Part shown: positions 40,054 to 48,127 of the stretch, one piece after another
How the letters are laid out: every line of letters begins with the position of its first letter
How positions within the stretch are numbered: the first letter of the stretch is position 1
Assembly (NCBI GenBank): GCA_963772265.1
Contig: CAVYWS010000008.1
Coordinates: forward strand, 46,899-110,898
From: Mayfieldus sp963772265
Lineage (GTDB): Bacteria; Actinomycetota; Thermoleophilia; Solirubrobacterales; 70-9
Direction of reading: 5' to 3'
DNA: 64,000 nt
Notes under the pieces: model-generated
Seen by the model: only the letters and a program-made list of their open reading frames with translations
Told to the model about the DNA's origin: nothing
The model's database searches: none
Translations under genes and position numbers: made by a program

Positions 40054-40059
40054 AACCTA
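40054..40059 (-). promoter_or_regulatory. -10-like box of the YbjQ-like gene
   Basis: TAGGTT on the minus strand lies 7 bases before the GTG. A second start signal for the opposite strand lies within about 40 bases (AAGAAT at 40094-40099), so this is a compact divergent promoter. Confidence 0.35.
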
Positions 40060-40105
40060 CCAGCGCGACGAGTTGCCCGGCCGCGAGATTGGCAAGAATT
40101 CCGGA

Positions 40106-40527
40106 GTGGCCGAGTCCGAGACCATCTCCGCGACCCGATGCACGATCGAAGCCTGGAACCGCGGTGACGAGCAGTCGATCCGCGAGGCGTTCACCGACGA
40201 CGTCCGCTACGTCCCGCCGGGAGAGATCCCCGGCTACACCAAGCCGATCGACGGGATCGAGGAGTACATCGGCTTCTTCCGCGACTGGATGGCCTCGTTC
40301 AGCGACTACAGGCTGGAGCCGGTGACGATCGCGGACATCGGCGGGGGCGGCGTGCTCGTCGACACCGAGCAGGAGGGCACCAGCGCATCCGGGGCCAGGG
40401 TCAGCCGGCGCATCCTCATGCACGCAGTGATGCGCGACGGGCGCTGCGCGCATACGCGGCCTTCACCGACGAGGCCGCTGCCCTTGCGCACGCCGGGCTC
40501 CAATCGTGGCCTCCGCAGCCCGAATAG
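40106..40527 (+). CDS. SnoaL-like protein (one indel)
   Basis: About 140 residues with the NTF2-like pattern ISATRCTIEAWNRGDEQSIR, GIEEYIGFFRDWMASFSDYR and VDTEQEGTSASGARV. The frame changes near 40450, after which YAAFTDEAAALAHAGL completes the protein at 40527; the usual SnoaL ending is I-x-x-F-x-D-x-x-x-A-L. GTG start. AAGAAT 6 bases upstream may be its -10 box. Ligand unknown. Confidence 0.72.
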
Positions 40528-40541
40528 AATCCGCCGCCGCG

Positions 40542-40983
40542 ATGCCGGTCTCCAAGGACGCAATCGGGAAGGAGTGGCCCTCGCTCGGCTACCAGGCGGG
40601 CCGCGAGAAGATCCGCGAGTACGCGAACGCGATCGGGGCGATGAACCCGGTCCATCACAACCGCGAGGCGGCGCTCGCCGCCGGCTTTCGCGACGTCGTC
40701 GCGCCGCCGATGTTCTGCACCGTCTACAGCGCCCCGGCGATCGCGCCCGCGATTCTCGACCCGGAGGTCGGGTATCAACTTCGCGACCATGGTCCACGGG
40801 GGCCAGGAGTTCGTCTGGGGCGAGCCGGTCTGCTCGGGTGATGAGATCACGACCTCGGCGAAGTGCACCGACATCTTCCAGAAGGACGACAAGGGCTTCT
40901 ACGTCTTCGAGTCAGAATCAGTCAACCAGGATGGGATGGAGGTCGTGCGCGGGATCTGGACCAACATCGTCAGGGGGGTCTGA
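40542..40983 (+). CDS. MaoC-like dehydratase, HadA-type (one indel)
   Basis: About 146 residues, similar to the FAS1-like/HadA half of (3R)-hydroxyacyl dehydratases: GYQAGREKIREYANAIG, NPVHHNREAALAAGFRDVVA, PPMFCTVY, then after an extra T near 40770 INFATMVHGGQEFVWGEPVC. In mycobacteria HadA lacks the catalytic residues and stabilises HadB, which would fit the pair here. TAGAAT lies 11 bases before the ATG. Confidence 0.8.
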
Positions 40984-40984
40984 G

Positions 40985-41377
40985 GTGGCCGATCTGAAGG
41001 CGGGCGACGCGATCCCGGAGCTGAAGGTGACCCCGGACAAGTACCTGCCCCACCGCTACGCGGGCGCCTCCGGGGACTTCAACCCGATCCACATCGACCC
41101 CGAGTTCGCCAAGCAGGTCGGGCTGCCCGGCAACATCCTGCACGGGCTCTGGATGATGGCCCAGGTGGCGCGCGCCAACGCCGAGCTGGCCGGCGCCGAT
41201 CCGACCGCGCTTCGCAGGCTCAAGGTCGAGTTCCGGGGAATGGGTGTCCCCGAGCAGGAGATCGTCGTCTCGGGCACCGTCAAGGAGATCGACGGGGACC
41301 AGATCACAGTTGAGTGCCTTGCCAAGCAGGGCGATAACCGGGTCATCCGCAACGCTGAGGCGGAAATAGCGCTGTAA
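40985..41377 (+). CDS. MaoC-like dehydratase, HadB-type
   Basis: 130 residues with the hydratase-2 motif YAGASGDFNPIHIDPEFAKQ, carrying the catalytic Asp and His, and GNILHGLWMMAQVARANAEL. It should dehydrate 3-hydroxyacyl thioesters, in fatty-acid elongation or beta-oxidation. GTG start two bases after the HadA-type stop, so the two subunits are made together. Confidence 0.85.
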   Translation: MADLKAGDAIPELKVTPDKYLPHRYAGASGDFNPIHIDPEFAKQVGLPGNILHGLWMMAQVARANAELAGADPTALRRLKVEFRGMGVPEQEIVVSGTVKEIDGDQITVECLAKQGDNRVIRNAEAEIAL

Positions 41378-41493
41378 GCGATTGTCCGCGGGTGGTGCGG
41401 CGGGCCCGATTCCCGGGCACGCGGACCGTGGAGCATGGCCGCGAACGGGTCCGCCGTGACAGGACCCGCGGCCGACCCGCCCAGGGCTGCTTC

Positions 41494-41499
41494 TAGAAT
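41494..41499 (+). promoter_or_regulatory. -10 box of hrcA
   Basis: TAGAAT ends 6 bases before the ATG. No CIRCE inverted repeat (TTAGCACTC-N9-GAGTGCTAA) is visible in the 128-base gap. Confidence 0.5.
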
Positions 41500-41505
41500 T
41501 CGGAC

Positions 41506-42528
41506 ATGCTTACCGAGCGGCAGGAGCTCGTCCTTCAGCTTGTCGTCGACGCTCATCTGAGCTCCGGCAAGCCCGTGGGCTCGAAGGCGATCGCCGTCCA
41601 GCAGGGGATCGAATGGAGTCCTTCGACGGTGCGCTCCGAGCTGGCCGCCCTGGAGGAGGCCGGGTTCCTCACCCATCCGCACACCTCGGCGGGCCGGGTT
41701 CCCACCGACGCCGGTTACCGCCGCTACGTCGACATGCTGCTCGCCGGCGAGCCGCGGCCCAGGGGCGCCGGGGTGGAGCTCGAGCTCTCGAGGATGCGGC
41801 GCGAGGTCGACGAGGCGATGCGGGAGACGACGGCGACCCTCTCGAAGATGACCGATCTGGTGGCGCTGGTCACCGCGCCGCCGCTCGACACTGCAACGAT
41901 CCACCGGGTCGAGGCCCTGCGGCTGCAGCCCAACGTGGTGATGGTGGTCGTGATCAGCTCCGCCGGCAGCGTCACCAAGCGAACCTTCAGCTTCGAGACC
42001 CCGGTCGACCACGGCCTCGTCGAATGGGCCTCCGAGTACCTCAACGAGCGGCTCTCCGGGCTCGCCCTCGGGTCGCGGCAGATCGCCGGCCGGCTTGCCG
42101 AGCCGGAGCTGGGCGGGGCGGAGCAGCGCTTCCTCTCCAGTATCCGCAGCGCCTTCGGCTCGCTCGAGGGCTCGGGCGAGCAGGAGCTCTACATGGAGGG
42201 GGCGGCGCGGCTTCTGTCCGAGAGCCACTTCGGCGACCTTCCCGACATCGACCGCCTGATGAGGACCCTGGAGCGGCGCGCGACCGTGCTGCGGATGCTT
42301 CGCTCGGCGCTGGAGCAGCGCTCGGTGTTCCTCTGGATCGGCGACGAGAATCCGCAGCCGGAGCTGCGCACGGTCAGCGTCGTCGGCGCCAACTACGGCC
42401 TCGGCTACCGCAACCTCGGCTCGGTCGGGGTCGTCGGGCCGCTGCGGATGGACTACGCAAAGGCGATCGACTCGGTGCGCGATGCGGCCCGCGAGCTTTC
42501 TCGCTACTTCGAGTCGGTCTACGAATGA
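41506..42528 (+). CDS. hrcA: Heat-inducible repressor HrcA
   Basis: A 340-residue repressor of chaperone genes that binds CIRCE elements. N-terminal winged helix (LTERQELVLQLVVDAHLSSG, WSPSTVRSELAALEEAGFL, HTSAGRVPTDAGYRRYVD), a GAF-like central domain, and the conserved end VGPLRMDYAKAIDSV. dnaJ follows 37 bases later, the common hrcA-dnaJ order, here without grpE or dnaK. Confidence 0.95.
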   Translation: MLTERQELVLQLVVDAHLSSGKPVGSKAIAVQQGIEWSPSTVRSELAALEEAGFLTHPHTSAGRVPTDAGYRRYVDMLLAGEPRPRGAGVELELSRMRREVDEAMRETTATLSKMTDLVALVTAPPLDTATIHRVEALRLQPNVVMVVVISSAGSVTKRTFSFETPVDHGLVEWASEYLNERLSGLALGSRQIAGRLAEPELGGAEQRFLSSIRSAFGSLEGSGEQELYMEGAARLLSESHFGDLPDIDRLMRTLERRATVLRMLRSALEQRSVFLWIGDENPQPELRTVSVVGANYGLGYRNLGSVGVVGPLRMDYAKAIDSVRDAARELSRYFESVYE

Positions 42529-42565
42529 CGGTGCTCGACACCCGCCCTCGGCTGCGACCCCGGTG

Positions 42566-43680
42566 ATGGCTGCCGACTACTACGAGCTGCTCGGCGTCGA
42601 GCGGGGCGCGAGCGAGCAGCAGATAAAGAAGGCCTTCAGGCGCCTCGCCCGCGAGCTCCATCCGGACGTCAACAACCACGACCCCGACGCTGAGGAGAAG
42701 TTCAAGCAGGCGGCTGAGGCCTACGAGGTGCTGTCGGATCCCTGGCGGCGCCAGACCTACGACGCCTTCGGCCGTGAGGGCCTGCGCTCGGGCGGCTGGT
42801 CGCCGCGCAGCGAGGGCTTCGGCTCGATCGAGGACATATTCGAGGCCTTCTTCGGCAGCGGCGATGTCTTCGGCTTCGGCGGCCGGGGCCCGGCCGGCGG
42901 GGGCGACGTGGCAGCGAGCGTCCAGCTGTCCCTGGAGGAGGTCGCCAGCGGCTGTATGCGGGAGCTGAGCTTCGACGCGGTGATGACCTGCGAGCGCTGC
43001 CATGGCAACGGGGCCGAGCCCGGGACCCCGATCCGCACCTGCGACCGCTGCGGTGGAAGGGGCCACGTGCGCCAGGTCTCCCAGACCCCGTTCGGCCAGC
43101 TCGTCCGCACCACCCAGTGCGGCGCCTGCGCCGGCGACGGCAAGGTGGCGGAGACGCCCTGCGTGGACTGCTCCGGAACCGGCCGCAAGGCCGGCGTACG
43201 CTCGTTTGACGTCGAGATCCCGGCCGGGATCGAGGACGGCCAGCGGATTCGCATCGCAGGCGCCGGCCACGCCGGAGACCCCGGCGGCCGGCCGGGCGAC
43301 CTCTACGTCGAGATTCGGGTGGCAGAGGACGACCGCTTCCATCGCGACGGGGGCGACCTGGTCTCGATCGTCGACGTGCCCGCGACGGTGGCGATGCTGG
43401 GGACGACGGTCGAGATCGAGACGCTGCACGGCCGCCGCGACGTGGCGGTGCCGCCCGGATCCCAGGGCGGCGCCGAGATCCTGCTTCGAGGCCTCGGGCT
43501 GCCGAGCCTCGACCGGGGGTCCCGCGGGGACCACCGGGTTGTCCTCAACATCGTCGTGCCCACCAGCCTCGACGATGAGCAGCGCGAGCTCGCCCGGCGT
43601 CTCGACGAGACGATCGGCCCGAGAACCTGGATCCCGCTCACGAAGGCTTCTTCTCCCGCGTTCGCCGCGCCTTTGGCTGA
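42566..43680 (+). CDS. dnaJ: Chaperone DnaJ (indel near the 3' end)
   Basis: Co-chaperone of DnaK. The J domain (YYELLGVERGASEQQIKKAF, with HPD in RELHPDVNN), a G/F-rich linker, four CxxCxGxG-like zinc modules (CERCHGNG, CDRCGGRG, CGACAGDG, CVDCSGTG) and the C-terminal beta domains are all present. After DETIG near 43616 the frame breaks; ENLDPAHEGFFSRVRRAFG follows in another frame to a stop at 43680. Uncorrected, the frame fuses falsely to prmA. Confidence 0.94.
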
Positions 43681-43693
43681 GCAGTCCTCCCCG

Positions 43694-44510
43694 ATGATCC
43701 GGCTCGCGGTTCGCTGCCGGCCCGAGCAGGCCGACCTGGTCACGGCCGAGCTCTCCGTCCTCGCCCCGAACGGCTTCGAGGAGGAGTACGGCGACGGCTA
43801 CGTCGAGTTCGCGATCTACGGGGCGCGAGGCGAGCTGCCGGAGCTCGGGCTGATCGAGGCGGTGGCCGGCGACGGAGCGGTCGAGGTCACGGCGAGCGAG
43901 GTCCCCGACGACTGGGCCGACCGCTGGCAGGACTTTCATCAGCCGATGCTGATCGGCGACCGGGTATGGGTCCGTCCCTCGTGGACCGAGCCGCGCAGCG
44001 ACGCGCTCGACGTCGTGATCGACCCGGGGCGAGCCTTCGGCACCGGGGCGCACGCGACGACGAGGATGTGCATCGAGCTCCTCGTCGGGCCTGGCCGGGG
44101 AGGGGGGCGGCGGTGCGCTGCTCGACCTCGGCACGGGGTCCGGTGTCCTTGCGATCGCCGCCGCGAAGCTGGGTTGGGACCCGGTCGCAGCCTGCGACCA
44201 CGAGGACGCCTCACTGGAGGCGGCGCGGCTCAACGCCGAGGCCAACGGGGTCGAACTGGAGCTGGAGAAGGTGAACCTTCGCCAGCGGCTTCCGGCGATG
44301 GCGGCGACCGTGACCGCGAACCTCACCGCTCCGCTCCTGCGCGAGCTGGGGGCAGGGCTTCGCGGCGCCGAGCTGCCCGCGGCAATGGTCTGCTCGGGGC
44401 TGCTGGCGACCGAGGCCGACGCGGTGGCTGCAGCATTCGCCGCCGCGGGCCTGGCGGAGCGCCGGCGCATCTCCGACGGCGACTGGGTGGCGCTGGTCAC
44501 GGAGCGATGA
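43694..44510 (+). CDS. prmA: Ribosomal protein L11 methyltransferase (one indel)
   Basis: Methylates L11 with SAM. The first frame holds the substrate-recognition domain and DDWADRWQDFHQPMLIG and PGRAFGTGAHATTRMCIELL. After an extra G near 44088 the SAM-binding core LLDLGTGSGVLAIAAAKLG appears in the other frame, then TANLTAPLLRELG (an N-P-P-like motif changed to N-L-T) and the end. The ATG of murI overlaps its stop (ATGA). Confidence 0.88.
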
Positions 44511-45325
44511 ACGCGCTTCCGATCGCCGTCTTCGACTCCGGGGTCGGCGGCCTCACGGTCCTTCACGAGTGCCTGGTGTCTCTGCCCGAGGAGGACTTCG
44601 TCTATCTCGGCGACAGCTCTCAGTTCCCCTACGGAATCAAGCAGGCGGACGAGCTTCGGGTCCGAGTCGAGCAGGTCAGCCGCTTTCTGCTCGACCGCGG
44701 AGCCAAGCTGCTGGTGCTCGCCTGCAACTCGGCAACCTCCGCCGGGGCCGACGCGGCGAGGAGCATCGCCGCCGAGCACGGCGTCGAGATCGTGACCGTG
44801 ATCGAGCCCGAGGCCGAGATCGCCGCCGCGGTCACCGACAGCGGCCGTGTCGGGGTCCTCGCGACGCCGGCCACCGTCGAATCGGGCTCCTACCACCGGG
44901 CGCTGGAGCGCCAGGGCCGCGCCCTGGAGGTCACCGAGGTGGCGGCCGCGGACCTGGCGCCGATCATCCAGCACGGGTTTCCGTTCGACCAGGGCGTCGT
45001 CGACACGGTGCGCTCCTACTGCGCGCCGCTCAAGCAGGCCGGGGTCGACACCCTGATCCTCGGCTGCACCCACTATCCGCTGGTGGCGCCGATGCTGCAG
45101 CGGATCCTCGGCCGCGACGTGCGCCTGATCACCGCCGGTCACGCGGTCGCCGCGGCTGCCCAGCGGGCGCTGGAGGCGGACGGCCTCGCGGCGGCGGGCG
45201 GCGAGGAAGGCGCCTACCGGTTCCTCTGCACCGGCGACGTCGCCGCCTTCCGCGAGCTCGGAACCCGCTTCTTGCAGATGCCACTCGGCGAGGTCGAGCG
45301 AGTCGAGGTCCCCACTACTCTTTGA
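44507..45325 (+). CDS. murI: Glutamate racemase
   Basis: Makes D-glutamate for peptidoglycan. 272 residues with both catalytic cysteines: VLACNSATSAG and LGCTHYPLV; the N-terminus IAVFDSGVGGLTVL carries the catalytic Asp-Ser pair. Overlaps prmA by four bases and is followed closely by the YqeY gene. Confidence 0.95.
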   Translation: MNALPIAVFDSGVGGLTVLHECLVSLPEEDFVYLGDSSQFPYGIKQADELRVRVEQVSRFLLDRGAKLLVLACNSATSAGADAARSIAAEHGVEIVTVIEPEAEIAAAVTDSGRVGVLATPATVESGSYHRALERQGRALEVTEVAAADLAPIIQHGFPFDQGVVDTVRSYCAPLKQAGVDTLILGCTHYPLVAPMLQRILGRDVRLITAGHAVAAAAQRALEADGLAAAGGEEGAYRFLCTGDVAAFRELGTRFLQMPLGEVERVEVPTTL

Positions 45326-45330
45326 GCGCA

Positions 45331-45762
45331 GTGACCATCCTCGAAAAGGTCCAGGAGGACGTGCGCAGCGCGATGAAGTCCGGCGAGCGGGAGCGGGCGG
45401 CGGCGCTGCGCATGGTCGTCGACGCGCTGCAGCAGGACGCCAAGATGGGCGACGGCGACGAGATCGCGGTTCTGCAGCGGGAGCGCAAGAAGCGCCTCGA
45501 GGCCGCCGAGGCCTATCGCGACGGGGGCCGCGGCGAGCAGGCCGAGGTCGAGCAGGGGGAGGCCGAGCTGATCGAGGCCTACCTGCCCGCGCAGCTCTCC
45601 GACGAGGAGCTGGGGGAGCTGGTCGCCGCGGCGATCTCCGAAACCGGCGCCGGCGACCCGAGCCAGATGGGCCAGGTGATGTCGGCGGTGATGCCGAAGG
45701 TCGCCGGCAGGGCGGACGGCAGGCGGGTCAGCCAGGTGGTGCGCGAGCGCCTTGGCGCGTAG
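45331..45762 (+). CDS. yqeY: GatB/YqeY domain protein
   Basis: 143 residues with the YqeY helical tRNA-binding-like domain: ILEKVQEDVRSAMKSGERER, LQRERKKRLEAAEAYRDGGR and IEAYLPAQLSDEELG, followed by QVVRERLG. Related to the tail of GatB; its own role is uncertain. GTG 45331 is preferred; a TTG at 45322 overlapping the murI stop is also possible. It overlaps phoH by 11 bases. Confidence 0.9.
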   Translation: MTILEKVQEDVRSAMKSGERERAAALRMVVDALQQDAKMGDGDEIAVLQRERKKRLEAAEAYRDGGRGEQAEVEQGEAELIEAYLPAQLSDEELGELVAAAISETGAGDPSQMGQVMSAVMPKVAGRADGRRVSQVVRERLGA

Positions 45763-46705
45763 GCAGCTAACCCTCGACAACGAGGTTGCCGCCGAGCTGG
45801 CCGGCTCCGGCGACGCGGTGCTTCGAACCCTCGAGGGACACCTCGACTGCGACCTGCATCTGCGCGGGAACGTCCTCACCCTGGACGGCGGCGACGGCGA
45901 GGTCCAGACCGCCGCAACGGTCGTCGACGAGCTGGTCGAGCTGATCGAGCAGGGGCACGAGATCGCACCGGGCACGATCGAGGCCGTTACCGGGGCGCTC
46001 GACGCCGACGAGAACCCCGCCGAGATCCTCGAGGACGTTGTCTGGCGCCACCGGGCCAGCAAGGTCGCGCCGAAGACGCTGAACCAGAAGCGCTACGTCG
46101 ATGCGATCCGCGATCAGACGATCACCTTCGGGATCGGCCCCGCAGGGACCGGCAAGACCTTCCTCGCCGTCGCGATGGCCGCCGCGGCTCTCTCCGAGCG
46201 CCAGGTGCAGCGGATCATCCTCACCAGGCCCGCGGTGGAGGCCGGCGAGCGGCTCGGGTTTCTTCCCGGCGACATCCAGGCCAAGGTCGACCCCTACCTG
46301 CGGCCGCTCTTCGACGCCCTCTACGACATGCTCGATCCGGACCGGGTCAACTCCTACTTCGAGAAGGGGGTGATCGAGGTCGCGCCGCTGGCCTTCATGC
46401 GCGGGCGAACCCTCAACGACTCCTTCGTGATCCTCGACGAGGCGCAGAACACCAGCCCCGAGCAGATGAAGATGTTCCTAACCCGTCTCGGCTTCAACTC
46501 GAAGATGGTCGTCACCGGGGACATCACCCAGATCGACCTGCCGACCGACCATCGCTCCGGGCTGGTCGTCGTCCGCGACATCCTCAGCGGGGTCGAGGAT
46601 GTCTCCTTCGTCCACTTCGGGGGCGAGGACGTCGTCCGCCACAAGCTCGTTCAGCGGATCGTCCGCGCCTACGGCGAGTTCGCCGAGCGCGAGACGGACG
46701 ATTGA
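45752..46705 (+). CDS. phoH: PhoH-like ATPase (YbeZ type)
   Basis: 317 residues. An N-terminal KH-like region is followed by the PhoH ATPase core with Walker A GPAGTGKTF, LTRPAVEAGERLGFLPGD, and Walker B region FVILDEAQNTSPEQMKMFLT. It partners with YbeY in RNA processing and ribosome quality control, which the four-base overlap with ybeY supports. TTG start. Confidence 0.94.
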   Translation: MARRQLTLDNEVAAELAGSGDAVLRTLEGHLDCDLHLRGNVLTLDGGDGEVQTAATVVDELVELIEQGHEIAPGTIEAVTGALDADENPAEILEDVVWRHRASKVAPKTLNQKRYVDAIRDQTITFGIGPAGTGKTFLAVAMAAAALSERQVQRIILTRPAVEAGERLGFLPGDIQAKVDPYLRPLFDALYDMLDPDRVNSYFEKGVIEVAPLAFMRGRTLNDSFVILDEAQNTSPEQMKMFLTRLGFNSKMVVTGDITQIDLPTDHRSGLVVVRDILSGVEDVSFVHFGGEDVVRHKLVQRIVRAYGEFAERETDD

Positions 46706-47073
46706 CGGCCGAGCTCTCCGACGTCCCGGCGGAGCTGCGCGACGCCGTGGCGGCGGCCCTCGACGCTGCAGGGGTCGAGGAGGGCCATCTGGCGGTCCAG
46801 TACGCCGATCCGGACCGGATCCGTGAGCTCAACCGCGAGCACCGGGGTATCAACAGCGCCACCGACGTCCTCGCCTTCCCGGTCGACGGGCTCGGCCCGG
46901 CGCAGGGCCCGCGGGAGCTGGGGGACGTCGTCATCTGCCCCGAGCAGTGCACGAGCGTGCACGAGGCGGCGGTCCACGGGGTGCTGCACCTCTGCGGCTT
47001 CGACCACGAGGTCGACGACGGCGAGATGCTCGCGCTTCAGGCCAGGGCGATGGCGGCGCTGCGGGACCGATGA
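46702..47073 (+). CDS. ybeY: Endoribonuclease YbeY
   Basis: 123 residues with the zinc motif HGVLHLCGFDHE (H-x3-H-x5-H) and the preceding strand SATDVLAFPVD and GDVVICPE. Matures 16S rRNA and degrades defective ribosomes. TTG start overlapping phoH (TTGA); its stop overlaps the era start (ATGA). Confidence 0.94.
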   Translation: MTAELSDVPAELRDAVAAALDAAGVEEGHLAVQYADPDRIRELNREHRGINSATDVLAFPVDGLGPAQGPRELGDVVICPEQCTSVHEAAVHGVLHLCGFDHEVDDGEMLALQARAMAALRDR

Positions 47074-47963
47074 CGCGGGCCGGCTTCGTCGGCCTGGCGG
47101 GGCGTCCCAACGTCGGCAAGTCGACCCTGGTCAACGCCTTGGTCGGGACCCGGGTCGCGATCGTCTCCGACCGGCCCCAGACCACCCGGCGGGCGATCCG
47201 CGGGATCGCCACGAAACCCGAGGCCGGCTGGCAGCTCGTCCTCGTCGACCTGCCCGGGGTCCAGCGGCCTCGCGACGTGCTGACGCAGCGGATGCAGCGG
47301 CGGGTGGAGCGGGAGCTGGCCGACTCCGACGTGGTACTCCTGGTCGTCAACGGCGAGCAGGGGATCGGCCCCGGCGATCGCTTCATCGACCGGGCTCTGA
47401 TCGGGGCGGGGCACGAGGTTCCGGTCCTCTGCGCGGTCAACAAGTGCGACCGGATCGGCAAGCCGCAGACCACGGTGGTTCTCAGCGAGGCCGCCGAGCT
47501 TGAGTCCGTCGACGAGGTCTTCCCGATCAGCGCCCGCACCGGCGCCGGCCTGGAGCCGCTGCTCGAACGGATCACCGAGCTGATCCCGGAGGGGCCCTAT
47601 CTCTACCCGCCCGAGCAGCACAGCGACCAGGCCAGCGAGGTGCTGCTCGCCGAGCTGATCCGTGAGCAGGTCCTGAATCGGACCAGGGAGGAGCTTCCCC
47701 ATTCGGTCGAGGTCGCCGTCTCCGAGGTCGAGCCGCGGGAGGACGGCCTGGTCACGATCCGGGCCGAGGTCTGGGCCGAATCCGACTCGCAGAAGGCGAT
47801 CCTGGTCGGCCGCGGGGGCCGCAAGGTGAAGGAGATCGGAACCGCAGCCAGGCGCGAGCTCGAGCGCGAGCTGGGGGCCCGCGTGCACCTCGACTTGCAG
47901 GTCAAGGTGCGGGGGCGCTGGCGGCGCGACGAGGGCCTCCTGGACCGGCTTGGGATCGAGTAA
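47070..47963 (+). CDS. era: GTPase Era
   Basis: Binds 16S rRNA and controls 30S maturation. 297 residues: GRPNVGKSTLVNALVG, DLPGVQRPRDVLT, NKCDR, and a C-terminal KH domain with ILVGRGGRKVKEIGTAARRE. Last gene of the overlapping phoH-ybeY-era set. Confidence 0.96.
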   Translation: MTRAGFVGLAGRPNVGKSTLVNALVGTRVAIVSDRPQTTRRAIRGIATKPEAGWQLVLVDLPGVQRPRDVLTQRMQRRVERELADSDVVLLVVNGEQGIGPGDRFIDRALIGAGHEVPVLCAVNKCDRIGKPQTTVVLSEAAELESVDEVFPISARTGAGLEPLLERITELIPEGPYLYPPEQHSDQASEVLLAELIREQVLNRTREELPHSVEVAVSEVEPREDGLVTIRAEVWAESDSQKAILVGRGGRKVKEIGTAARRELERELGARVHLDLQVKVRGRWRRDEGLLDRLGIE

Positions 47964-47977
47964 TCGGTAGCGACTGA

Positions 47978-48003
47978 AGAACTGGGCCGGCTTTTTCAGT
48001 TCT
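47978..48003 (+). terminator. Inverted repeat after era
   Basis: AGAACTG (47978-47984) and CAGTTCT (47997-48003) form a 7-bp stem around a loop that contains a five-T run. It follows the era stop by 14 bases and may end the transcript or belong to the leader of the next gene. The 164-base gap is less GC-rich than the rest and shows nothing else I can name. Confidence 0.35.
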
Positions 48004-48127
48004 AAGTATCAAGGCCATCGAACAGATGGCCGAATACTTCGATAGGCCGGGCAGGGTTCGACGGCAGGCTCTTTCCTATGGGCAAGTGGCTGTTCCCGGA
48101 TCAGAGAAACACCTCGCGAGGAGACCG

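Noticed and set aside
42566..44087. DnaJ-PrmA fusion protein
   Set aside because: A stop for DnaJ (43678-43680) preceded by a natural C-terminus is present in a neighbouring frame, and PrmA has its own ATG 13 bases later.
42374..45142. 922-residue minus-strand frame across dnaJ, prmA and murI
   Set aside because: Antisense shadow of three recognised genes; no start signal or domain.
48026..48127. Longer N-terminus of the GGDEF protein from ATG 48026
   Set aside because: The added residues are polar and unlike a membrane sensor start, while ATG 48128 has a GAGGAG ribosome binding site.
47978..48127. c-di-GMP riboswitch in the leader of the GGDEF gene
   Set aside because: The conserved GNRA and tetraloop-receptor features of the GEMM motif could not be found by eye.
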